Shown here one piece after another: positions 37,023 through 47,800 of a stretch of 64,000 nucleotides of DNA. The notes beneath the pieces are model-generated. The model made no database searches and was not told where the DNA came from. It saw only the letters and a program-made list of their open reading frames with translations. Each line of letters starts with the position of its first letter. The stretch's first letter is position 1. This stretch comes from Streptomyces celluloflavus (GTDB taxonomy: Bacteria > Actinomycetota > Actinomycetes > Streptomycetales > Streptomycetaceae). The DNA lies in contig JOEL01000001.1 of assembly GCA_000720995.1 (NCBI GenBank), positions 124,001 through 188,000 of the forward strand, given 5' to 3'. A program made the translations under genes and the position numbers.

Positions 37023-38028
37023 ACCAGAAGTCCTCTCCGCCGGCGGGTGGGGTGCGGTGGGCGGGCCGCGGCTCGGCCGGGCGCCGGTCGAGCGCGTCGA
37101 AGAACTGGCGCATGACGAAGGCGACACCCGCTGGCGAGACCGTGCGCAGATTCGGTTCGAAGAACACCGCCTTGAAGGGGAAGCCGGTGATCATCTCGTA
37201 CGCGGGGAAGTAGTCGACGTCGTCGTGCTCCTGCGCCAACTGCCCGGCCACGGCCCGCAGTACGGACTTGGAGTACGTGGTGGCGGTGAGCGCGTGGCCG
37301 CCGGTGGCCGTCGCGGTGAGCGGCACCGGCGACACGGTGAGCAGCACGCGCAGCCGTGGGTTGGCGGCGCGGGCCAGCGCGAGCGCGGCGGACAGGTCGC
37401 GGTGCACCTCGTCGAAGGTGAAGTTGTGGAAGACATGCCGCTCGGCGTCGAAGGTGCCGCGTACGGTGCCGGGGCAGACCGGGTGGACGGTGCCGTCGCC
37501 GCCGTCCAGCCAGGCTTCGGTCAGGCCCAGGGTGAAGACGAGGCAGCTCGCCTCGGCGACGGCCGTACGGATCGCCGCCAGCGTCGCCCGGCGCGCGGCC
37601 GCCACCGCCTCGGCCGTGGCATGGCCCGCGGGCTCGACGGCCGGGCGGAACGGGTCGAAATGGCGGCCGTCCTCGTGCCAGACCTCGTCGGGCGGTGTGG
37701 CGTGGCCGTAGGCCCAGGCCAGCCACTGCCGCAGCATGGCGGCGGTGTAGATGTTGCCGGTGCGGAACGAGAACACGCCGTAGTGGCGGTCTTGGCGCTC
37801 GGCCGCGGTCAGCCCCGGTGGGGCCGGTTCGGCGTCGCGCCAGTTCATGCCCCGGTCGCGCAGGGCGCGGCCGATGTGGCGGGCGAAGCAGGAGCCGGCG
37901 GTGAGGACCGGGTCGTCCTGTCCGATGGCGAACTTCGGTGTCCACAGTTCACCGATGTCCGGTATCTCCGGCTCGGCCACGGCGGAGCGCCAGAACGAGC
38001 GGGGCGGCAGCGACTGATAGGGGTTCAT
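36985..38028 (-). CDS. GSCFA domain protein
   Basis: A 347-residue protein named for GSCFARHIG (residues 45-53), with VFSFRTGNIYTAAMLRQWLAWA, LGLTEAWLDGGDGTV, LTVSPVPLTATATGGHALTATTYSKSVLR and DYFPAYEMITGFPF. All are conserved GSCFA blocks. The family has no assigned reaction but sits in the SGNH hydrolase clan; Ser or Cys of GSCFA could act as nucleophile. It starts 18 bp after the thioesterase stop and overlaps the SGNH gene, so it is made with the NRPS enzymes. A tailoring acyl transfer, such as O-acetylation, is possible, by inference only. Confidence 0.85.
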   Translation of the reverse strand: MNPYQSLPPRSFWRSAVAEPEIPDIGELWTPKFAIGQDDPVLTAGSCFARHIGRALRDRGMNWRDAEPAPPGLTAAERQDRHYGVFSFRTGNIYTAAMLRQWLAWAYGHATPPDEVWHEDGRHFDPFRPAVEPAGHATAEAVAAARRATLAAIRTAVAEASCLVFTLGLTEAWLDGGDGTVHPVCPGTVRGTFDAERHVFHNFTFDEVHRDLSAALALARAANPRLRVLLTVSPVPLTATATGGHALTATTYSKSVLRAVAGQLAQEHDDVDYFPAYEMITGFPFKAVFFEPNLRTVSPAGVAFVMRQFFDALDRRPAEPRPAHRTPPAGGEDFWCDDAVLDYYNPR

Positions 38029-38046
38029 GGCGGGGTCCTCGGCGCG

Positions 38047-38814
38047 TCAGGTGAGCGGCCGCGGGCCGACGGGGCCGGCGGCCGGTGCCGCCGCCAGCAG
38101 CGCGGTGATGGCGGCCTGGTGGGAGTGGATGAAGAAGTGGTCGCCGGCGTACTCGTGCCGGTGCAGCGGCCGCGTGCTCTCGCGCGCCCAGCCGGCGGCG
38201 CGGACGGCGTCCACATGGGGATCCCGGTCGCCGAGCAGCAGGTGGAAGGGGATGTCCAGCGGCGCTTCGGCGCGGTAGGCGTACCGCTCGTCCAGGGCGA
38301 AGTCGGCGCGCAGGCCGGGCAGCAGCAGCCGCATCATCTCCTGGTCGTCCAGGAGTTCGGCGGGCGTGCCGTTGTAGTCGCGCAGGGCGTCGATCAGCTC
38401 CGCCTCCGGCAGATCGTGCAGGTGGCGCTCGACCGCGCGGGTCTGCGGCCCCTCGGCGCCGGACACATACAGCACGTCCGGACCCGGCAGCCCCTGGCGG
38501 CGCAGGGCGCGGGCGACCTCGAAGCCCACGAGGGCACCCAGGCTGTGGCCGAAGAAGGCGAAGGGCCGGTCGGCGAGGTCCGCCACCGCCCCCGCCAGCC
38601 GGTCGACCAGTTCGTCCATATCGTCCAGCGGCGCCTCGAACAGCCGCAGACCGCGGCCGGGCAGCAGGGCGACCCGCAGTTCCAGCCGCGTACCCAGCAG
38701 CGCCTGCCAGGGCAGGAAGGAGGCGGCGCTGCTGCCCGCGAACGGGAAGCAGAACAGACGCCTGGCGCCCGCGGCACCGGGGGCCGGGGTGAACCAGGGG
38801 GTGGGCGTGTTCAA
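38047..38814 (-). CDS. Type II thioesterase (second copy, in the NRPS operon)
   Basis: A 255-residue alpha/beta hydrolase: LFCFPFAGSSAASFLPW, nucleophile in FFGHSLGALVGFEVA, Asp in LLGDRDPHVDAV and His in YAGDHFFIHSHQ. The start is a TTG 27 bp after the NRPS-3 stop, with AGAGG 6 nt upstream. It edits carrier domains of the three megasynthases. It differs strongly from the copy at 33350, so the pair is not a recent duplication. Confidence 0.92.
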   Translation of the reverse strand: MNTPTPWFTPAPGAAGARRLFCFPFAGSSAASFLPWQALLGTRLELRVALLPGRGLRLFEAPLDDMDELVDRLAGAVADLADRPFAFFGHSLGALVGFEVARALRRQGLPGPDVLYVSGAEGPQTRAVERHLHDLPEAELIDALRDYNGTPAELLDDQEMMRLLLPGLRADFALDERYAYRAEAPLDIPFHLLLGDRDPHVDAVRAAGWARESTRPLHRHEYAGDHFFIHSHQAAITALLAAAPAAGPVGPRPLT

Positions 38815-38841
38815 GTCGACCTCTTTCGTGCGTGGACGGCG

Positions 38842-41800
38842 TCAGCGGGTTCCGGGAACCGGCGGCAACGCCGCGTTGATGGCCTCGGCCACCGCCTGTA
38901 CGTGCGGCGGCCGGACGATGTCGTAGTGCGTGGTGTCGAGGCGGTACCGGCCCGCCGGCCGCGGCAGCCGTGCCTGCCACAGCCGTTGCTGCTCCGCCGG
39001 CGAGACCGGCGCCGGCAGGCCCGCCACCGGCCGGCTCGCCAGCCACAGGTGACCGGGGGTTTCGGTCAGCCGCGGCGGTTCGTACCGCGCCATGCTCGCC
39101 AGGTTGGCCCGGCAGCAGCGCGCCAGCCGCTCGGCGTAGGCCCTCGCCTCCCGGCCCACCGGGGCCCCCGTGCCGCCCTGGCCCAGCTCGTGCGCGAAGA
39201 CCGCTTCGAGCTGCGCCTCGTCGTAGGCCCGGAAGTGCCGCCCGGCGCCGGGTGGCGGCGGGTCCAGCAGATACAGCCCGTCCGCCGGCCGGCCGGCCGC
39301 CTCGGCCTCGGCCGCCATCGCCACCGCCACCCAGGCGCCGAAGGACCAGCCGGCCAGCCGCCAGCGCCAGGTCTCGCGCGGGAAGCGCGCCTGGAGCGCG
39401 GCGTGGTAGCGCCGGGCCCGGTCCGCCAACGGCCAGGCCGGCAGGTCCGGTTGGTGCAGCGCGGGGTCGGCGATCAGGCAGACGGTGAGCCGCGGATCGA
39501 GTGCCGACACCAGCGACCGGTATGCCTGGATGTCACCGCCGACCGGGTGGACCAGGCACAGCAGGTCGTGCCCGTGGCCCTCCTGCCAGACCTCCGGCGC
39601 CACCGGGTCCGCGCCGGGCGGCCCGTCGGGCAGCGCCTCGGCCAGCCGCGCCAGTACCTCGGTGAGGCTGACCCGGTGGCTCAGCCGGGACAGTTCGAGA
39701 TCGACGCCGAAGTGGCGCTTCACCTCGTCGATGAGGTCCAGCAAGGTCAGCGAATCGGCGCCCAGGTCGTAGAGCGAGGCGGCCGGGTCGAGGTGGTCCA
39801 GGCCCAGCCAGTGACAGAGCCGCTCGGCGAGCCGCTCGGCGGCCGGGGCCGTGGCCGCGTCAACGGGGTTGACCGTGGCGGAAGTTGGGACGGCGGCCGT
39901 GGGTGCCGTGCTCGTCGCCGGTGACGGGGACGGCGCCGCGTAGAAGCCGCGGGCCTGCTCCAGGGCGGTCGTGGAGACCAGCAGCTGCGGCAGCTGGAGG
40001 TGCAGGGCCCGCGCGAAGAGCCGCTGGCCCTCCGCCACGTCGAGGCCGACCGCCAGGTGTGCCCGGTGGCGGGCGTCCGTCGGCAGGGCGTGCCGCGCCA
40101 TACCGGCCTCGCGCCAGATGTCCCAGTCGATGCCGAGCCGCACCGTGGTCTCCGCCGCGTCGGCCCGGTGGCGGGCGAAGCCGTCCAACAGGCCGTTGGC
40201 GGCGGCGTAGTCGAGCTGGCCGACGCCGCCGAACAGCGCCGACATCGATGAGCAGTAGACCGCGAAGTCCGGCCGGTGGCGCGCCACCACCTGCTCGACC
40301 AGCAGGGCGCCGTGCAGCTTGGCCGCCGTCGTCTGCCGCAGCGCCGCGGCGTCGCGCCGGGCTATCAGACCGCCGGCCGCCACGCCCGCGGCGTGCACCA
40401 CCCCGTCGATCCGGTGGGTGTGCCGGTCGAGCCGGGCCAGGATCGCCGCCGGCGCCTCCTCGGCCAGATCGGCCTCGCACAGTGTGACGCGGTCGGCCCA
40501 CGGTGCCAGGCCGGCGGGCAGCTCCGGCCGTCGCGCCAGCAGGATCACCCGGCAGTCGGTCCGGGCCAGCAGCCAGGCCGCGATACCGCTGCCGATCCCG
40601 CCGGTACCGCCCAGGATCAGGTGGACGCCCCGCGCGGCGGGCAGCGCCGTGGGGGCCGCCGGGGCGGGCGCGGCCACCGGCAGCAGCGTCGGCTGCCACC
40701 AGTAGCCCTGCCGCAGCGCCAGCCGCCGGGGGAGCGCCGCGGCGTCCTCGGCCAGCACCGCCGACAGCTCCGGCGCCCAGCCGGCCGGGTCGTCGCCGGG
40801 CAGGTCCAGCCAGTGGCCCTCGACGGCGCACTCCTGCGGTGCGACCTCGCAGACACCGGCCAGCAGGCCCAGTTCCGGCCGCTCCACGGTGCCCTCGACC
40901 GGCTGGGCCCGGTGCGACAGCCACCAGGTCCGCAGCGGCGGCGCGTCGGGCAGCGCCGCCACCGCCTGGAGCAGCGCGGCGGGTGTGTCGAGGCAGGCCC
41001 AGCGGGCGCGGGCCAGCGTCTCCTCGTCCACCGCCCCGTCGACCGCCAGCGGCAGCGCGTGCAGCCAGTCGATACCGGCCCGGCCCGCGTCGGGCAGCGC
41101 GTCGAGGAGCTGGCGCAGCGAGGCGGGGTCGGCCGGGTCGACCTGGAAGCCGCCGTCCGCCAGCCGGGCGAAGGAGGCGGCCGCGCTGACCCGGACCACC
41201 CGGCGACCGGCGGCCTCGAAGGGTCGCCAGGCTGACGGTGCCGACGGTGTGGCGCTCATCAGCACCACCAGGCCGGGCGCGCGGGAGGTGGTCTTGGTGG
41301 CGGCGCGGCGCAGCCGTGTCCAGTGCGGCTGGTGCAGCCAGTCGGCCTCGGGCAGCCGCGCCTCGGCGCCGGGCGCGGCCGGGCCGGTCGCCGGTGCGGC
41401 CCGCGCGAAGTCGTAGTCGGCCAGCTCGAAGGCGGGCGGCGGGAAGTCCCAGGGCGCCTGCGCCGGACCGGCCGGCCAGTGGATCGTCCGCCCGGCCAGC
41501 CAGGCGTCGGCCAGTTCCCGGGCCGGATGGTCCGCGGCGCGGCAGCTCGCCTCGCTCGGCGCCACCTCGGCACCGGCCGCCGTACGCAGCCAGGCCACCG
41601 CCTCGGCGGCGTCGGCGCAGACCGCCGCCAGCCGCCAGCGGCGCGGCGGGCGGCCCGCCTGGAGATGGCGCAGCACATGGCCGTACGCCTCGGGTCGGGC
41701 CGCCAGATAGTCGGCGACGCGGGCGGCATCGGCGCGCAGCCCCGCCGCGCTGCTGCTGGAGAGCACCAGGCAGGGCACGGCGCCGGGCGGCGCCGCCGGT

Positions 41801-44800
41801 TCGCCCGCCTCCAGCACCAGGTGGGCGTTGGTACCGCCGATGCCGAAGCTGCTCACCGCCGCCACCCGCGGGCGGCCGGCCGGCCAGGGCCGGGCCTTTG
41901 TGGGGATGTAGAACGGCGCCGGGTCGGGGCCGAGCTGCGGGTTGAGGCGGTGGAAGTCGACATTGGGCGGGATCAGGCCGTGGTGGACCGCCAACGTGGC
42001 CCGCACCAGACCGATCACGCCGGCGGCGGCGCCCAGGTGGCCGAGCTGGCTCTTCACCGAGGCCAGTGCGCAACGGCCGGACTCGGTCAGCCCGTACGCC
42101 TGGCGCAGTGCGCCGACCTCGACCGGATCGCCGAGCTGGGTGCCGGTACCGTGCGCCTCGACATAGCCGAGGTCGGCGGCGCCGCGGCCGCTGCGGCGCA
42201 GCGCGGTGCGGATCACCTCGCGCTGGCCGGCCAGTGATGGTGCGCTGTAACTGAGCTTGTCCGCACCGTCGTTGTTGAGGGCCGAGCCGGTGATCACCGC
42301 GTACACGGTGTCGCCGTCGCGTCGCGCCAGCCGCAGCGGCTTCAGCACCACCACGCCGACCCCGCTGGCCCCGATGGTGCCGCTGGCGTCGTCGCTGAAC
42401 GGCCGGCAGTGCCCGTCCTTGGAGAAGATGTGCTGCGGCCGGTAGCGGTAGCCGTCGGTCAGCAGCGTGTCGACCAGTACGCCGCCGGCCAGCATCACCT
42501 CGGCGTCGCCCTGGCGCAGCAGACCGGCCGCGATATGGACCGCCGCCAGCGAACTGGCGCAGGCCGCCTGCACGGTGAGGGCCGGACCCGAAAGGCCCAG
42601 GTGGTAGGCGGGTTTGGTGGCGAGGAAGTCCTTGTCGTGGTGGAGGGCCAGCTGGAAGCCGTCGGGCAGCTGCGCCGGGTCGGCCTCGCGCAGCATGGTC
42701 TGGAAGTAGGTGTTCTCGCCGCAGCCGGCGACGAGCCCGACGCGCCGCCCGGCCGGGTCGGCGATACCGGCATGGGCCAGCGCCTCGACACAGCTCATCA
42801 GCAGATGGCGCTGCTGCGGGTCCATCAGCCGCGCCTCCTGGCGGCTGATGCCGAAATGCTCCGGGTCGAAGGCCAGCAGGCCCGCCATCTGACTGCGGGC
42901 GCCGACCAGTCCGCCGGCGGCGTCGAAGTGCTCGATACCGCGGCCGCCCGTCCGCACCAGGTCCCAGAAGGCGGCCAGGTCCCGGGCGCCGGGCAGCCGC
43001 ACCGCCATACCGATGACGGCCACCGGTTCGTCGGCGGCGGCCACCGGGGCCGCGTCCCGCCGTACGGCCGGCCGTCCCTCCAGAAAGCGGGCCAGGCGGC
43101 GGACGGTGACATGCTCGAACAGGTCGGGGATGGTCAACGGCAGGCCCAGCTCGGCGGTGCAGCGCAGATGGAAGCGCATCAGGCCGAGGCTGGAGGCACC
43201 CGCGTCGAAGAAGCGCTGCTCCGGTCCGATGGGCTTGCCGATCACCGCCTCGAACAGCTCGGTCAGCTGCGCCTCGCGGTCCGACAGGACGGGCGCGGCG
43301 GTGGCACGCGGGCGCAGCTCCTCGCCCGGAGCGCGCAGCGCCCGGCGCCGGTCCAGCTTGCCGCTGGGGGTACGCGGCAGCGCCGTCAGCCGGCGGAAAC
43401 GGGCGATCCGCACATGCGGCGGCAGCAGCGGCGCCAGATGATCCGCCAACTCCTCCGGCGTCGGCGCCGCAGCACGGCATTGCAGGCACCCCACCAGATG
43501 CTCGCCGTCCAGCACCACCACCGCGTTGACGATCCCGGGGTGCCGCAGCAGCGCCGCCTCGACCTGTCCCAGCTCCAGCCGGTGGCCGCTCAGCTTGATC
43601 TGCTGGTCGTCGCGGCCCAGGTAGTGCAGCAGTCCCCGCCGGTCGAAACGGGCCCGGTCGCCGCTGCGGTAGAAGCGCCCGAGGCCGGTCAGTTCGACGA
43701 AGCGGGCGTCGTCGAGCGCCGCGTCGCCCAGGTAGCAGGGCGCGGCCATCGGCCCGCCGATCAGCAGCTCACCGGCGCAGTCCGGCGGTACGGCCTGGCC
43801 GGCCTCGTCGACCACCCGCAGCCAGGCGTTGGCGACGGGACGGCCGATGGCCGGACGGTCCGGCCAGTGCGCCGGGTCGCCGTCGAGACGGAGGGCGCTG
43901 ACCACATGGGTCTCGGTCGGCCCGTAGTGGTTGAACAGCCGCGCGCCGGGCAGCTTGCCGAACCAGCGGCGGATGGCGTCGGTGCACAGCAACTGCTCGC
44001 CGGCGGTGACCACCTCCCGCAGCCGCGACGGGTGGCGGCCCAGATGGACACCGTGCTCGGCCAGCAGTTGCAGCGCCACGTACGGCATGAAGACGCGCTC
44101 GATGCCGGCCGTTTCGAGGTGCTCCAGAAGCGCCGGGGCGTCCTGCCGCAAGCCGGGCCGCACCAGATGCAGGCGGCCGCCGCCGCAGAGCGTGCCGAAG
44201 ATCTCCTGGAAGGACACATCGAAGGAGAGCGGGGCGAACTGGAGGGTGACGGCGTCCGCCGCCAGACCGCCGCTCTCGCGCTGCCAGTGCAGCAGGTTGC
44301 ACAGGGTGCGGTCGGGTACCTGCACCCCCTTGGGCGTGCCGGTGGAGCCGGAGGTGAACAGGGTGTACAGCGACCGGCGGCCGGTGTGCGGGGGCAGGGC
44401 GGGCGCGGGCGCGGTCGACAGCGTGACCACATGGCGCGGCAGGCCGTCCGCGGCGATCGCGTCGAGTGCGGCCGGATCGCCCGGCGGCAGCAGGACGCAG
44501 AGCGGCGCCACCTGGTCCAGGATCTGCCGCAGCAGCGCCGGGGGGTAGGCCGGGTCGAGCGGCACGATGGTGAGGTTGAGCCGGGCCAGCGCCAGGAGCG
44601 CCACCACGTGCTCGACCGAGGGCGGGAAGTGCAGCGCGACGCAGCGCGGCCGGTCGTCCGCCGGCGGCAGCGGGTAGCGGTCTTGCAACTCGGCGGCCAG
44701 CGCCGCGGCGTGCGCGTCGAGTGCGGCGTAGCTCAGGCTGCGGCCGTCGGCGGTCACCAGCGCCGGCGCGTCGGGCATCCGGCGGACCTGCCGGGCGAAG

Positions 44801-47800
44801 CCCTCGGCGACGGTGGCGAAGGCCGGTTCGGCGGCGGGGCCGCGGCCGGGCTCGGGCAGCGTGCGCCGGTAGGGGGCCACCAGCTCGGCCAGGGTGGTTT
44901 CCGTACCGTCGGCCAGCTTGTCCAGCCCCTGCCGGAACAGGTCGGCCAGCGCCGCGACCTCGGCGGGGTCGAAGTGGCCGTCGGCGTACTCCCACAGGCA
45001 GTCGAACCCGGCCGCCCGCTCGACCACCGACAGCGTCAGCGGGCACTTCGCCTCGGACGGCGCCAGCCATTCGGGGCGGGAGTCGCAGCCCGGCAGCGCC
45101 AGCGCGGTGAAGTCGGTGTTCTCCAGGACGAAGAGGAAGTCGAACGGCGGGCCGTCGGCGGGGAACTCCCGGTCGGCCAGGACATCGGCGAGCGCCACGT
45201 CCTGCCGGTCCAGCACCGCCCGCAGCCCGGCGCCCTGCCGCGTCAGCTGGGTACGCAGCTCCTCGTGCGGCGCCGCCGTCAGCGGCAGCAGCACGGTGTT
45301 GGCGAACATGCCGACGCTGCCCTCGAACTCCTGCACCGGGCGGTTGGCCACCGGGCCGGCGATCCGCGGCTCGGTGCGGCCGGTCACGCCGTACAGGCTC
45401 CACGCGAACACGCTCAGCAGCAGCTGGAAGCGGGTGAGACCCAGCTCGGCGCCCAGCCGGTCGAGGTCGGCGCGGCGGTCCGCGTCGACGGACGTGCGCA
45501 GCAGCCGGCCCTCGGCACGGGCCCCGGCGCGGATCGGCCGGAGTGGCTCCGCCGCCTCGTCCAGCCCGTCGTAGTGCGCCCGGAGCGCGGCGCGCTGGGA
45601 CAGATAGGCGGGATGGCGGAACCAGTCGGCCTGCCAGACGGCGAAGTCGAGCGGGGTCGGTACGGGGGCGCCGGCGGCCGCGCTCGCTTCCTCGCCTCCC
45701 GTCGCTTCCCGCTCTCCGCCGCCGTCCGCGCGTGAGGCGGCCGCGTAGTCGGCCGAGAGCTCGTGGAACAGGACGTTGAGCGACCAGCCGTCCACCGCGA
45801 TGTGATGCAGATGCAGCAGCAGGACACCACCGTCGTCCTGCGCCAGCCAGCACGCGTCCAGCAGCCGGGGCCGCGCCAGGTCGAAGGGGGTGGCGAAGAG
45901 CCGGTGGGCGACGGCGCGCCAGCCGTCGCCGTCCGGGGCCGGGCCGGGCTCCGTCCACGGGTCGTAGGGCTCGGCCACCGTCTGGCGCAGCCCCTCGGGC
46001 GTGGCCGCGAAGGCGGTCCGCAGCGCCGGATGGCGTGCCACCAGCCGCCGCAACGCCCCCCGCAGCGCGGCCGTGTCGACCGCGCCGCGCAGCCGGAAGG
46101 CCAGCCCGACGTTGTACGCGCACGACCGCGGCGTCCGCTGTTGCAGCAGCCACAGCCGCTGCTGCTCGGCGGTGGCCGGCGCCGAGCACGCCCCCGCCGG
46201 GGCGGGCGGCGCCGGGTAGGGCGCACCGTCACCGTCACCGTCACCGTCCACGGTTCGGCCCGCCGCGACCGCGGCGGCCAGCTGCGCGAAGTCCCCCTGC
46301 AGGACCAGCGCTTGCGGCAGTTCGCAGCCCCAGCGCCGCCGGACCTCGAAGCGCAGCCGCAGCGCCTTGAGCGAATCGCCGCCGTGGGCGAGCCAGCGGT
46401 CGCCCGGCCGCAGCCCCGCCACGCCCAGCACCTCGCCCGCCAGCTCCAGCACCTCGCGCTGCTGACCGGTGGCGGCCGGGCCGGACACCTCGGTACCCCG
46501 CCAGGGCGGGTCGGCGCGCCCCAGCAGCGCCGCCCGGTCGACCTTGCCGTTGGCGTTGAGCGGCAGCGCCTCGACCAGGTGGACCCGGTGGGGCCGCATG
46601 TACGGCGGCAGCCCGGCCGCCACATGGCGCCCGAAGTCCTCGAAGGACAGCTCGGCCCGGAGCACCAGGTAGGCCAGCAGCTCGTTCACCCCGGTCGCCG
46701 CGTCGCGCCGGGTGCAGACATACGCCTGCTGTACCGCCGGATGCGCCACGATCTGCCGTTCCAGCTCGCCCGGTTCGATGCGGAAGCCGCGGACCTTGAC
46801 CTGGCGGTCGGCGCGGCCGACGTACTCGATGTGGCCGTCGGCGTCGCGGCGCACCAGATCGCCGCTGCGGTAGTAGCGGCCGTGGCCGCCGTCGTACCAG
46901 GGCAGCCGCACGAAGCGGCGCGCGGTCTCGTCCGGCAGGTTGCGGTAACCCGCCGCCAGCGCCTCGCCGGCCAGCAGGAGTTCGGCCACCTCACCGGGCT
47001 CGGCCGGCCGATCGCCGTCGGCTACCAGCAGCGCCTCGGTGCCCGGCAGCGCCCGCCCGATCGGTACCACCGCCGCGTCGAAGTCGCGCGGGACGGGATG
47101 GCACAGCGCGAAGGTGGTGGCTTCGGTGGGCCCGTACACGTTGTGCAGTTGGGTGGTGCTCGCGGCGTTGTCGCGGTACCAGCGTTGGATCAGCCGGGCG
47201 TTGAGCTGCTCACCGCCCACCAGCACCTGGCCGGCGTCGGCGAAGCAGTCTGGCACCTTGTCGACCACCGCGTTGAACAGCGCCACGGTGATGAACAGGG
47301 TGTCGATGCGCTCGCGCCGGAGCGCGGCCGCCAGCAGATGGGGCGTCTGCACCGTCTCGTCGTCGAGGACCACGCAGCGGCCGCCGGTCAGCAGCGGTAC
47401 CCAGACCTCGAAGCTCAGCGCGTCGAACGCCGGGTTGGACAGCCAGGCGTAGCGCGCCGCCGGGCTCAGCCGGAGGTAGCCGGGCCGCGCCAGCCGCAGG
47501 ATGCCGGCGTCCCGCACCTCGACGCCCTTGGGCCGGCCGGTGGTGCCCGAGGTGTAGAAGAGGAACGAGACGGGCGGGGCGGCGAACGGTGGCGGGGGAG
47601 CGGCGTCGGTGGCCGGGCCGGTGCCGAGCAGCGCGGACACCGCCAGCGGCGCCACCCCGTCGGGCAGGCCGTCGGGCGCCGCCTCGCCGTGGATCAGCGC
47701 CACACTCGCCGAATCGGCCAGGATGTGGTGGCGGCGCTCGGGCGGGCTCTGCGCGTCGAGCGGCACCACCACCGCGCCCAGCCGCAGAATGCCGAGCATG

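Noticed and set aside
41320-41880. Possible acyltransferase domain in NRPS-3
   Set aside because: No GHSxG nucleophile motif or substrate-choice motif is present; only a linker joins KS and KR.
42409-45735. Plus-strand frame of about 1100 codons opposite NRPS-3
   Set aside because: It is the antisense shadow of the KS and A2 domains and encodes no motif.
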